Positions 17,787-26,061 of a stretch of DNA of 64,000 bases are shown one piece after another. The translations under genes were made by a program, and so were the position numbers. Each line of letters starts with the position of its first letter. Position 1 is the stretch's first letter. Source of the DNA: Bradyrhizobium sp. RP6 (GTDB lineage: Bacteria > Pseudomonadota > Alphaproteobacteria > Rhizobiales > Xanthobacteraceae); the NCBI RefSeq assembly GCF_003837805.1, contig NZ_RQIT01000016.1, positions 62,001 to 126,000 of the forward strand, read 5' to 3'. The notes under the pieces were generated by a model. That model was given only the letters and a program-made list of their open reading frames with translations. It was not told the origin of the DNA and ran no database searches.

Positions 17787-19250
17787 GTGAACTTAGTTGT
17801 CGTTTCAAATCGCGTCGCGCGCGGCAAACCCAACGAGCCCATGACGGGCGGCCTTGCCGCGGCACTGCTTCCCGTGGTGGAACATTCTGGTGCGATCTGG
17901 GTCGGTTCCTCCGGCCGGGTGCGTGATGGTCATCAGAAGGAACCCTTCGCAGAGATCGAGGCGCTCGGAACGGGTGCGATTGCGACGCTGGACCTGCCGG
18001 CGGCGCATTATGGCGGCTATTACGAAGGCTTTGCCAATTCGGCCCTGTGGCCGGCATTGCATTCGCGCAGCGATCTGATCCGCGTCTCGCGAGAGGATTA
18101 TGTCAGCTATCGCGAGGTCAACGCCTTCATGGCGCGCGCTCTGCTGCGCTTCCGAAAAGCCAAGACAGCGTTCTGGGTGCAGGACTATCATTTCCTCGCG
18201 CTTGGCGCTGAGCTGCGCGACCTCGGCGTCGATGATCCGATCGGCTTCTTTCTCCATACGCCGTGGCCCGTCGCCGCGGTCGTGCAGGGCGTGCCCAACC
18301 ATCGCGAACTGATCACGGCGATGCTTGCCTACGATCTGCTCGGCTTCCAGACCGAGGAAGATCGCCAGAATTTTCTCGGTTATGTCGGCGGTGAGCTCGG
18401 TTTCGCCATCGAGGATGGCGTTGCGATCTCGCAGCATGGGCGCACGCGCTGCGAAGTGTTTCCGATCGGAATCGATGCGGAGAAGTTTGCGCAATACGCT
18501 GCGAAGTCCGCCTCGCATCCCGATGTGTCGCGGTTGCGGCGCAGCCTCAACGGCGAGCGGCTCGCGATCGGCGTCGACCGGATCGACTATTCGAAGGGGC
18601 TCGTCAACCGCATCAGCGCGTTCGACCGGCTCTGGACCGAGCAGCCGCAGTTTGCGCGCAGCATCTCGCTGCTCCAGATCGCCAATCCCTCGCGCGGCGG
18701 CATCGAAGCTTATGGCACTCTCCAGAACGACGTCGCGCGCCTCGTGACCGACGTCAACGGCCGTCATGGCGAAGTCGACTGGACGCCGATCCGTTATCTG
18801 AACAAGGGCTTCAGCCAGGCCGTGCTCGCGGGCCTCTACCGCACGGCGCAGATCGGCGTGGTGACGCCGCTGCACGACGGCATGAACCTCGTCGCCAAGG
18901 AATATGTCGCCGCGCAAAACGCGGCCGACCCCGGCGTGCTGGTGCTGTCGAAATTCGCAGGCGCCGCCAACGAGCTCGACGCCGCATTGCTGGTCAATCC
19001 GCACGACATCGACGGTATGGCGCGTGCGATCGCGGTCGCGGCCGCCATGCCGCTCACCGAGCGCAGGATGCGCTGGGATGCGATGATGAAGAAGCTGCGT
19101 GGCCACACCATCCAGCAATGGTCCGCCGACTTCGTCGCTGAGCTCGAGAAGTGCCGGACGGAGAAGGCGGCGGCCGCCCCGCTCGCAGCCCAGCCGCCGC
19201 AGGCGCTGCGCTGGCTGAAGTCCGCGATATCAGGCGTGCGGTTGATTTAG
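17787..19250 (+). CDS. otsA: Trehalose-6-phosphate synthase
   Basis: A 487-residue GT20 glycosyltransferase joining UDP-glucose (or another NDP-glucose) and glucose-6-phosphate. Family motifs: LVVVSNRVA, MTGGLAAAL, WVGSSG, VQDYHFLALG, FFLHTPWP, GVDRIDYSKGL and LHDGMNLVAKEYVAAQ. GTG 17787 is chosen because AGGAGGGG precedes it and the protein then begins NLVVVSNR as in other OtsA proteins. A 231-base gap separates it from otsB and includes the palindrome CTGCTGCGCAGCAG, so it may also have its own promoter. Trehalose serves as osmotic and desiccation protectant in this group. Confidence 0.95.
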   Translation: MNLVVVSNRVARGKPNEPMTGGLAAALLPVVEHSGAIWVGSSGRVRDGHQKEPFAEIEALGTGAIATLDLPAAHYGGYYEGFANSALWPALHSRSDLIRVSREDYVSYREVNAFMARALLRFRKAKTAFWVQDYHFLALGAELRDLGVDDPIGFFLHTPWPVAAVVQGVPNHRELITAMLAYDLLGFQTEEDRQNFLGYVGGELGFAIEDGVAISQHGRTRCEVFPIGIDAEKFAQYAAKSASHPDVSRLRRSLNGERLAIGVDRIDYSKGLVNRISAFDRLWTEQPQFARSISLLQIANPSRGGIEAYGTLQNDVARLVTDVNGRHGEVDWTPIRYLNKGFSQAVLAGLYRTAQIGVVTPLHDGMNLVAKEYVAAQNAADPGVLVLSKFAGAANELDAALLVNPHDIDGMARAIAVAAAMPLTERRMRWDAMMKKLRGHTIQQWSADFVAELEKCRTEKAAAAPLAAQPPQALRWLKSAISGVRLI

Positions 19251-19390
19251 GATTTTCGCAGGCTCTATCCACGCGTGATGGCCGGGCATTCCTCGGCCAT
19301 CGCGTCCTGCTATGCTGATCCGGGAACGTGGATGCCCGTGACGAGTCAGGACGAGCCCGGCATAAGGGCCGACGGCGAATGGCGCGAACC

Positions 19391-19732
19391 TCAATAGCAA
19401 TACGACACGCCGTCCAGAATCGCGCATTGCCGCTTGTTCGGCGCGTTGGGATCGTCCAGCGGCACCACGCCCTTGCCCTGCCCGACGAACACGCCGGGCC
19501 CGACATGGACCGAGCTTTTGTTGCCGACGATCACGCTCTGATGCGGTGTCGAGCTCGAACGCGTGCCGTCCGGCCAGAGGATGGCATCGCCCGAAAGCAC
19601 CCCGCGCCGGCCGTCGTCGCAGCTGACGTCGACTCCTTGCCGGGTGCACACCTGCGCGGCGGCGGGCACGGCGAGGGCGGAGCCGATGGCCGAAATCAGG
19701 CCAAGGGCGGCGATGGTCCTGCAGATGGTCAT
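19391..19732 (-). CDS. Small exported protein, unknown function
   Basis: 113 residues with a clear signal peptide (MTICRTIAALGLISAIGSAL, cleavage after AAA-Q near residue 27). The mature part has four cysteines in CTRQGVDVSC and QCAILDGVSYC, likely two disulfides, and an SVHVGPGVFVGQGKG stretch. No family recognised. It stands alone, convergent with otsA. Confidence 0.75.
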   Translation of the reverse strand: MTICRTIAALGLISAIGSALAVPAAAQVCTRQGVDVSCDDGRRGVLSGDAILWPDGTRSSSTPHQSVIVGNKSSVHVGPGVFVGQGKGVVPLDDPNAPNKRQCAILDGVSYCY

Positions 19733-19928
19733 GGCGTCCCCGATCGTGTTTGGCGGCTTCTCGTGAATCGTCGCGCCAAACCCGCCTGCGGTTCAGCCGA
19801 TTGGCGGGCCAAGGGACACGTAGCGCGCCAGATATTATCCTGTAAATACAATAAATTGCGGAAAATCGCCCGATTTGCCCCGCGATCCCTTGCAAAATCA
19901 TTGGCGCCCCTTCAAGAGAGGGCGCTCC

Positions 19929-20018
19929 GGAGAGATGGCCGAGTGGCTTAAGGCGCACGCTTGGAAAGCGTGTGTGCGGGAAACCGTACCGTGGGTTCGA
20001 ATCCCACTCTCTCCGCCA
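19929..20018 (+). tRNA. tRNA-Ser (anticodon GGA)
   Basis: Acceptor GGAGAGA pairs with TCTCTCC (20008-20014), then G and an encoded CCA. The anticodon stem CACGC/GCGTG encloses TTGGAAA, giving GGA at 19963-19965. A long variable arm follows, and the T arm has GGTTCGAATCC. This is a class II serine tRNA. Gene content changes from housekeeping to accessory just after it. Confidence 0.97.
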
Positions 20019-20125
20019 AACAGGCCGAAAAGTCCTTAGTTTCCAGCTCGTAGTGAAGTTAGCTGTTTGTCAGCCCATATGCTGGCCCATACTTAAAGAA
20101 GCTGCCGGCTGCCCGGTGCGGGATT

Positions 20126-20926
20126 CTACCCAGACGCCTCAATGCGGTCGAGGCGTAGACGGTGCCGATGGTCGGTCAGCAGTCGAGCACCACCCAGCAC
20201 AGCGGCCAGCGTTCCGAGCCCCGTGCCACCAGCGATCAGGAACATGATCAGCAATTGATATTTTACTGCATCGACTGGCTCGACACCCGCAAGGATCTGG
20301 CCAGTCATCATTCCCGGCAGGGAAACGAGGCCGATCGCCGCCATACTGTTCATGATCGGCATGAAGCCGCTTCTCAACGCGTCCCGTATGAGAGGCAGCA
20401 GGGCTTCGTGTCGGGTGCCGCCGAGCGCGAGACACGCTTCTACGGCGGCCCGCTCGCGAACCAGGCTGTTCGTCAGCACGTCTAGGCCGAGGCTTATTCC
20501 GGTCATGGTGTTGCCCAGCATCATGCCCAGCAAAGGCAGCGCGTATCGCGGATGATACCAAGGATCGGGGCGTAGCTCCGTCAGGAGTGCGAACATCGTG
20601 ACCGTACCCGCAGCGAGCAGCGTGCATCCGGTGCCGAGGCCGTACTTCCAAACGCCCTGAAGGCGCCGCTTCTGCCGCGCGACGATCTCTCGCGAGGCGA
20701 AGAGAACCATGATCAGGGCGGCGAGAGCGGTCCAGAGCGGGGACACGGCAGCAAACAGGAATGTCAGCACGTATCCGACGAGGACGAGCTGCACCACCAT
20801 GCGCACGGTCGCAATGGCCAGCTGCCTCTCTAGCTTGAGCCGGAGAACAAGCGAGAAGACGCCGTCCATGACGACAAGGAGCGCCGGCAGGACCAGATTG
20901 CCGTACGAGAGCTGGATATAGGTCAC
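20126..20926 (-). CDS. fetB: FetB-like ABC transporter permease
   Basis: A 266-residue membrane protein of the UPF0014/FetB family with about seven hydrophobic segments (LVLPALLVVMDGVFSLVL, VQLVLVGYVLTFLF, YALPLLGMMLGNTMTGISLGL, LLIMFLIAGGTGLG). In E. coli FetAB exports iron and helps resist oxidative stress. The GTG at 20926 overlaps the FetA stop by four bases (GTGA). Last gene of a three-gene minus-strand operon. Confidence 0.88.
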   Translation of the reverse strand: MTYIQLSYGNLVLPALLVVMDGVFSLVLRLKLERQLAIATVRMVVQLVLVGYVLTFLFAAVSPLWTALAALIMVLFASREIVARQKRRLQGVWKYGLGTGCTLLAAGTVTMFALLTELRPDPWYHPRYALPLLGMMLGNTMTGISLGLDVLTNSLVRERAAVEACLALGGTRHEALLPLIRDALRSGFMPIMNSMAAIGLVSLPGMMTGQILAGVEPVDAVKYQLLIMFLIAGGTGLGTLAAVLGGARLLTDHRHRLRLDRIEASG

Positions 20927-21519
20927 GGCAGGCTTTCCTCGATGCTGCCGTCGGGCCTCATTGCAAGAATCCTTGACCCGACGCGGCGGGCTTGGGCGTC
21001 GTCGTGGGTACTCCAGAGGACACTCGCTCCATCCGAGATGCGCTCGGCAATCACACCTTCCACGGCCGCAGCGGCTGCCGGGTCGAGGGCCGAAGTCGGC
21101 TCGTCCAGCAGAAGCACCCGCGATCTCAGCATGAGCGCCCGCGCAAGTCCCAACCGCAGTCTCTCGCCGGTCGAAAGTCTTTGGATGGACCACGCTCCGC
21201 AGTCGTCCGGCAAGCCCAGTCGCGCGACCAGCGGGAGGGCATCCCCCCAGGCCGTGAAGTGTTCCTGCACGGTGTCGGACCACCAACCCGGCTCGGCGGC
21301 GAGGTAGGTCACTCGCTTTCGCCAGGCGGGGGCCGGCATCGCTTCTCGGAGCGTTCCGTCCAGCCTGACCGTTCCCTCGTTGGGATCGAGATCCGCGATG
21401 GAGCGGAGCAGCAACGTCTTTCCGACCCCGGAGGGCCCTTGCAGGGCGACGCATTCGCCGTCCTGCAAGTCGAATGACACGAAGATGTGCAGGCGCTTGA
21501 GCCCGCTGACCGTCAGCAT
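20923..21519 (-). CDS. fetA: FetA-like ABC transporter ATPase
   Basis: A 198-residue ATP-binding subunit. Walker A is GPSGVGKT, the signature LSTGERLRLGLARAL, Walker B VLLLDEPTSALD and the switch His is in WSTHDDAQ. It is short, as usual for FetA/YbbL. It starts 3 bases after the upstream ATP-grasp gene and overlaps fetB. The substrate, iron or another metal, is inferred from the family. Confidence 0.88.
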   Translation of the reverse strand: MLTVSGLKRLHIFVSFDLQDGECVALQGPSGVGKTLLLRSIADLDPNEGTVRLDGTLREAMPAPAWRKRVTYLAAEPGWWSDTVQEHFTAWGDALPLVARLGLPDDCGAWSIQRLSTGERLRLGLARALMLRSRVLLLDEPTSALDPAAAAAVEGVIAERISDGASVLWSTHDDAQARRVGSRILAMRPDGSIEESLP

Positions 21520-21522
21520 GCG

Positions 21523-22557
21523 TCAAAGCTTGAGCTGCAGCCGGTCGGCAACCCGCCTGGCGATCTCCGCCGGCGCCTCGTTCGGGTAAGGATGCACCGA
21601 GCTGACATTGATCTCGCCGAGCACGTAGCTGTCGCTCCCGTCGGCCTGGACGGGACCGAGCATGAAGTCGGCGTCCCAAATCGCGGGAAGGTCATCTGGC
21701 GCGATGTCCAGCAGCGAAGTTAGCTGCGGCGTCCACTCGTCCTCCATCAACCGTCGCAGCCGCTGAAAGCGCGGGTCTGCGTTCGAACTGTAGAGCCGCG
21801 GTCCGACCTCTGAACGCGCGGCGGGCGAGTCGACAAGGGCTTTGACTTTGTGGTGGCCGAAGCCTGCGCAGCGGTCGCCTGCCATGTAGCAGCGCACCAC
21901 GCCCTCGCTCAGGCGAGGCTGGAACGCCTGGTCGATCACACTGCCGTTTTCGAAATACTCCCCGCAGCGACGCACGAAATCATCCAGGGTCAGTTCCTCG
22001 GGCGCGTCCTTGGTCGCGTCCAGCACCCTGACCATGGAGGAGATAGGCAGCTTCTCGACCTTCCAGACACCTTGGCCGCCGTTGCCCCGGTTGCGCTTGA
22101 TGACGCGCGGACCGCCAGCGAGCCGCGCCGGCAGCTCGGCGCGCATCGCCGCGGCGGTTTGATAGAGCGCCGTGTCTGACCCCCAGCCCATCGAGCGGGT
22201 GCGATAGAGAACCTCCTTGGTGCCCATCTTGAGGATGACGTCGGGATGGGCGCTCACCCACACGCCCTGCGCCCCGACGTCGCGCAGCAGGGCGTCGAGA
22301 CCGGCGCGGTTTCGGCCGTCTTGAATTGGGTTAACCCAGACGAGCACGCCGTCAACTGCGAGCAGTTGTTCACAGACCGCGTCGGCAAAGCTTTCGTCGT
22401 AGATCGCTGGGCGTCCCTCGACGCCGACGGCGGCGAGCGCCTCGAAGACGTCAACGAAGCGGCCGTTTTTTGAGGTCGCGTCTCGACGCGCGGCGGCGTC
22501 TCCGCGCGAGAGAATGGCGATGGTACGTCGGGGAGAGGGTTTTCGTTCGGTATCCAT
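21523..22557 (-). CDS. Cj0069-like ATP-grasp protein
   Basis: A 344-residue protein resembling the Cj0069 family, an ATP-grasp-like group. It has an N-terminal TIAILSRGDAAARR, then VIKRNRGNGGQGVWKVE, which looks like the ATP-grasp glycine-rich loop, and a late acidic/Asn patch DADFMLGPV...LGEINVSSVHP that fits the Mg-ATP site. ATP-grasp enzymes usually form acid-amine bonds; the substrate is unknown. ATG 22557 follows GGAG by 7 bases. It is promoter-proximal to fetA and fetB, so its product may be what the transporter carries or may modify a metal ligand. Confidence 0.8.
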   Translation of the reverse strand: MDTERKPSPRRTIAILSRGDAAARRDATSKNGRFVDVFEALAAVGVEGRPAIYDESFADAVCEQLLAVDGVLVWVNPIQDGRNRAGLDALLRDVGAQGVWVSAHPDVILKMGTKEVLYRTRSMGWGSDTALYQTAAAMRAELPARLAGGPRVIKRNRGNGGQGVWKVEKLPISSMVRVLDATKDAPEELTLDDFVRRCGEYFENGSVIDQAFQPRLSEGVVRCYMAGDRCAGFGHHKVKALVDSPAARSEVGPRLYSSNADPRFQRLRRLMEDEWTPQLTSLLDIAPDDLPAIWDADFMLGPVQADGSDSYVLGEINVSSVHPYPNEAPAEIARRVADRLQLKL

Positions 22558-22731
22558 GCGCAAGCTCCACGTGTTGCGTGCTGCGCAGAACTTGGACCGA
22601 AGTCTCGCCGGGAGTCTGCCTGGTCCCGGACCGGCAGCCTACATGAACTGCTCCGGACGTTTCAAGATCGTAGCAAGCAGACCTTGATCTGGCTCAACAA
22701 CGTTTGTCCTCCCCAGTTGAACCGTGGGAGC

Positions 22732-22875
22732 ATGAAAGATACGGACCGACCAGAACGAGATAGAGAAGTTCCGGAGCCCAAGCCTTGGCGTCTGGAGGAA
22801 GCCGTAAAGATCATCGAAGAGTATGCGAAAGATCTCCGGGAAATCATCAAGAAGCTAGGTCGGAAACTTCATTGA
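22732..22875 (+). CDS. Small charged protein, unknown
   Basis: 47 residues: an acidic/Pro-rich start (MKDTDRPERDREVPEPKPW) followed by an amphipathic helix (LEEAVKIIEEYAKDLREI) and a Lys-rich end. GGGAG lies just upstream of ATG 22732. Composition and the designed-looking helix support a real gene, but no family is recognised. Confidence 0.55.
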   Translation: MKDTDRPERDREVPEPKPWRLEEAVKIIEEYAKDLREIIKKLGRKLH

Positions 22876-22965
22876 GGCTTAAGGTGACGGCCTAGTTCCT
22901 TAGTTCGGATGAAATCACCGTAACGCTCTTCTGATAATTTCTGGAATCCTTCGCTGCCCCGCGGG

Positions 22966-22994
22966 TTGACAGCCCGGTCAACTGGGCTTTTATT
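22966..22994 (+). promoter_or_regulatory. Predicted promoter of the chromate-type operon
   Basis: TTGACA at 22966-22971, a 17-base spacer and TTTATT at 22989-22994. The -35 box lies 37 bases before the leader hairpin. The same TTGACA-to-hairpin distance occurs before the ABC operon (TTGACA at 34107-34112), although its -10 there is not recognisable. Confidence 0.5.
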
Positions 22995-23002
22995 CGCAGC
23001 TC

Positions 23003-23069
23003 GGGGATGTGCGATCTCCCCGCGAGGCGTCATGCCCAAGAATCGCGTCCTGATCACCAAGGGCGCAGC
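23003..23069 (+). promoter_or_regulatory. Conserved leader, copy 1: hairpins plus short upstream frame
   Basis: Hairpin GGGGA...TCCCC (23003-23021), a smaller hairpin GGC...GCC (23026-23036) and, starting inside it at 23032, a reading frame beginning MPKNRVLI that runs across the rhodanese start in another frame to 23190. AAGGG before ATG 23070 serves the main gene. The same arrangement recurs at 34144-34212. It could be a regulatory RNA or a leader peptide. Confidence 0.55.
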
Positions 23070-23429
23070 ATGTCAGCATCGTACTCCTCCATTTCACCCG
23101 ATAAATTGTCTCGATTGGTCGGAACCGCGGCCGCGCCGACGCTCATCGATGTACGCATCGACGAGGATTTCTCGGCCGATCCGCGCCTGATCCCGGGCGC
23201 GGTGCGGCGCTCGCATCTTGACGTCCACCTGACGGGCCAGTCCGTCGTCGTGGTCTGCCACAAGGGCAAGAAGCTCAGCGAAGGGACCGCGGCTTGGCTC
23301 CGTTGCTGCAACGTTGCCGCCGAGAACCTTGAAGGTGGTCAAGTCGCCTGGAAGGAAGCGAACCATCGGTGGTGCCGCGATGCGACGAAGGAGACGCATA
23401 ACTGGCCGACGAACAAGGTGAAGGCATGA
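23070..23429 (+). CDS. Rhodanese-domain protein of the chromate operon
   Basis: A 119-residue single rhodanese domain: TLIDVRIDEDFSADPRLIPGA and the active-site loop CHKGKKLSEG with the sulfur-carrying Cys. Many chromate operons encode a longer protein with a rhodanese domain followed by a ChrB-like domain; here only the rhodanese part is present. Its stop overlaps the chrA start (ATGA), so translation is coupled. A role in sulfur or redox handling during chromate stress is inferred from context. Confidence 0.85.
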   Translation: MSASYSSISPDKLSRLVGTAAAPTLIDVRIDEDFSADPRLIPGAVRRSHLDVHLTGQSVVVVCHKGKKLSEGTAAWLRCCNVAAENLEGGQVAWKEANHRWCRDATKETHNWPTNKVKA

Positions 23430-24817
23430 CCGATTTCGCTGCAACCCAGAAGGTCGGCGCAGATGCGCCGGCCCACGGCATCACCTTCAACGAAGCGCTC
23501 CTTGTGTGGATGCGAGTGGCTATTTTGAGCTTCGGTGGGCCAGCGGGACAGATCGCTGTCATGCATCGTATTCTGGTCGAGGAGAAGAATTGGATTTCGG
23601 AGAGCCGTTTCCTGCATGCCTTGAACTACTGCATGCTCTTGCCGGGACCCGAAGCGCAGCAGCTTGCCACCTACATCGGTTGGCTCCTCCACCGGACTAT
23701 CGGTGGCCTGGTCGCGGGCGGATTGTTCATCGTGCCCGGCATTTTCGCCATCATGGGGCTCAGCTACATCTACGCTGCCTACGGCAATGTAGGCTTCGTC
23801 GAGGCATTGTTCTTCGGCCTCAAGGCGGCCGTGCTCGCCATCGTGATTCAGGCAGTGGTCCGCGTCGGCAAACGTGCACTTCGCAATCCAATCATGGTCG
23901 CGCTGGCGGCAATCGCCTTCGTCGCGATCTTCTTCTTTGGAGCGCCGTTTCCGCTGATCATCGTTGCGGCAGCCGTGATCGGCTTTGTCGGAGCCCGGCT
24001 TGGCCGGCCGGAGTTCGCGGCGCTGGAGCATGGCGGAAAGAACTCCGCCGTGATCGACAGCATGCTGGGTGAAGGGATTCCGGACCACGTTCGGCCGAAC
24101 ACGGCGCGCACGCTGCGGGTCCTGGCCGTATGGCTCGCTATCTGGCTCGTTCCCGTCTTCGCACTTCTGATCATGTTCGGTCCGAACGAGGTCTTCAGCC
24201 AGATCGCGATCTTCTTCAGCAAGATGGCGATGGTGACGTTCGGCGGTGCCTACGCGGTACTGGCTTATGTCGCGCAGCAGGCCGCGGACTATTACCACTG
24301 GGTTACTCCGCGAGAGATGCTCGACGGCCTCGGCATGGCCGAGACGACTCCCGGGCCCCTGATCATGGTCGTTCAGTTCGTGGGCTTCATGGCCGCTTTC
24401 CGCGAGGCGACGGGGCTCTCCCCGATGGTAGCGGGAACGCTCGGCGGACTGTTGGCGACGTGGGTCACCTTCGCGCCCTGCTTCCTCTGGATCTTCGTCG
24501 GGGCGCCCTACATCGAGGCGCTGCGAGGCAACAAGGCACTTGCCGGCGCGCTCTCGGCAATCACCGCCGCCGTGGTCGGCGTGATCCTAAACCTGTCGAT
24601 CTGGTTCGCGCTCCACACGCTGTTCCGGCAGACGTTTCCGGTCCAGGGATTCGGCTTGTCGTTCGACGCACCAGTGCTGACCAGCATTGACCTGCCAGCG
24701 CTCGCCTTGTCAGTAGCCGCGGCCACCGCGATCTTCCGGTTCAACATTGGAATGCTCGTCGTTCTAGCCGCTTCCTGCGTCTCGGGCATTCTGCTTCGAT
24801 TGGGAGGCGTCATCTAG
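23426..24817 (+). CDS. chrA: Chromate efflux transporter ChrA
   Basis: A 463-residue inner-membrane transporter of the long CHR family, with two homologous halves. The first has SFGGPAGQIAVMHRILVE and LPGPEAQQLATYIGW; the second has TFGGAYAVLAYV and MAETTPGPLIMVVQFVGF. ChrA exports chromate using the membrane potential. It overlaps the rhodanese gene by four bases and leads a run of stress genes. A truncated second ChrA start lies at the end of the same operon. Confidence 0.94.
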   Translation: MTDFAATQKVGADAPAHGITFNEALLVWMRVAILSFGGPAGQIAVMHRILVEEKNWISESRFLHALNYCMLLPGPEAQQLATYIGWLLHRTIGGLVAGGLFIVPGIFAIMGLSYIYAAYGNVGFVEALFFGLKAAVLAIVIQAVVRVGKRALRNPIMVALAAIAFVAIFFFGAPFPLIIVAAAVIGFVGARLGRPEFAALEHGGKNSAVIDSMLGEGIPDHVRPNTARTLRVLAVWLAIWLVPVFALLIMFGPNEVFSQIAIFFSKMAMVTFGGAYAVLAYVAQQAADYYHWVTPREMLDGLGMAETTPGPLIMVVQFVGFMAAFREATGLSPMVAGTLGGLLATWVTFAPCFLWIFVGAPYIEALRGNKALAGALSAITAAVVGVILNLSIWFALHTLFRQTFPVQGFGLSFDAPVLTSIDLPALALSVAAATAIFRFNIGMLVVLAASCVSGILLRLGGVI

Positions 24818-24873
24818 GAACACTGCTACGCACAGCCTTCACCTGGGGCAGGGGCAACACCAGGAGAGCCAAC

Positions 24874-25107
24874 ATGCGTACACGTGCAATCCTTGAAGCA
24901 GCCATCTTGCTCGCGATGGCAAGCGGATGGACGCCCGCTCACGCCCTGAGCCAGGACGAGCTGATCGCCAAGATCCAGGCGGCCGGCTACTCGCAGGTGC
25001 AAGACGTCAAATCGACGGCCGAAGGCATCACCGCCAATGCGGTGAAAGACGGCAAGCCCGTGAAGCTGCTCGTCGACAGCAGTGGCCAGATCAAAGAGCG
25101 CAATTGA
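24874..25107 (+). CDS. Exported PepSY-like protein
   Basis: 77 residues: a signal peptide ending near AHA (residue 25), then one PepSY-like unit (LSQDELIAKIQAAGYSQVQDV...GKPVKLLVDSSGQI). AGGAG precedes ATG 24874. Such proteins are periplasmic and sometimes inhibit or chaperone others; the role here is unknown. Confidence 0.8.
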   Translation: MRTRAILEAAILLAMASGWTPAHALSQDELIAKIQAAGYSQVQDVKSTAEGITANAVKDGKPVKLLVDSSGQIKERN

Positions 25108-25124
25108 GCGCGAGGAGCAGCACC

Positions 25125-26033
25125 ATGAAAAGGACCATCTTGGCTCTGGTCGGCCTCGCCGTCTGCTTTTTCGCAATCCGCTTCACGCCCTTTTTCCCGG
25201 CGTATGCTCAAGATGCCGAATGGCAGAAGGTAGACGAGGCGCTTGGCCGTAAGCCGGCGGTCTCGGACGACGTCCGCCGCTACGGCTTTCCCCGCAGCGA
25301 TCTCTCCGTGACCTTGGACGGGGTGGCGATTAAGCCGGCGCTCGCCCTAGGCGGATGGGTCGCGTTCAAGCCTGCGCACGGCGGCGCCATGGTCATGGGC
25401 GACCTGGTGCTGCTCGAGACCGAGATCAACCCTGTGATGGCGAAGATGATCGCGAGCGGTCTCGAGATCACGGCCGTGCACAATCACCTGCTGCGGGCGA
25501 GCCCTGCGACCTTCTACATGCACGTCGCCGGCCATGGGGACCCGGTCAAGCTTGCATCGGCGATCCACGATGCGCTGGCCGAGAGCAAGACGCCGCTGAC
25601 CGTCGCGGCGCCGGCGAGCCCGCCGCCGGCCGTCGATCTCGACACGGCGAAGCTCGACCAGATCATCGGCGTGAAGGGCCAGCCGAACGGCGGCGTCTAT
25701 CAGTTCAACGTCAAGCGGCGAGACCCCATCACGCAGGACGGCATGCCGCTGACGCCGGTCGGCCCGATGGGCGTCGCGATCGCCATCAACTTCCAGCCCA
25801 CGGGAGGCGGGAAGGCCGCCATCACGGGCGACTTCGTCCTGACCGGCGACGAGGTCAACCCGGTCATCCTGGCGCTGCGGACACACGGCATCGAGGTGAC
25901 CGCGCTTCACAGCCACATGCTCGACGAGCAGCCCAGGCTGTTCTTCATGCACTTCTGGGCGAACGACGACGCAGTGAAGCTCGCCGAAGGTCTGCGCGCG
26001 GCACTCGACAAGACTGCAAGTACGAAGAGTTGA
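25125..26033 (+). CDS. DUF1259 (LppY/LpqO-like) exported protein, two repeats
   Basis: 302 residues with an N-terminal signal sequence (about residues 1-28, ending AYA). Two DUF1259 units follow, each with a GDxVL...E(I/V)NPV core, a T(A)xH(N/S)HxL histidine pair and an FxMHxxxxxD end (around residues 120-150 and 245-275). The repeated histidines could bind metal or another small ligand; this is inference. GAGGAG precedes ATG 25125. DUF1259 genes are recurrent in chromate-type operons, but no reaction is known to me. Confidence 0.85.
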   Translation: MKRTILALVGLAVCFFAIRFTPFFPAYAQDAEWQKVDEALGRKPAVSDDVRRYGFPRSDLSVTLDGVAIKPALALGGWVAFKPAHGGAMVMGDLVLLETEINPVMAKMIASGLEITAVHNHLLRASPATFYMHVAGHGDPVKLASAIHDALAESKTPLTVAAPASPPPAVDLDTAKLDQIIGVKGQPNGGVYQFNVKRRDPITQDGMPLTPVGPMGVAIAINFQPTGGGKAAITGDFVLTGDEVNPVILALRTHGIEVTALHSHMLDEQPRLFFMHFWANDDAVKLAEGLRAALDKTASTKS

Positions 26034-26061
26034 GCCAAAGCTTTAACGAAGGAATCGCCTG

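Noticed and set aside
17805..19118. 437-codon minus-strand frame
   Set aside because: Antisense to otsA, which has all family motifs.
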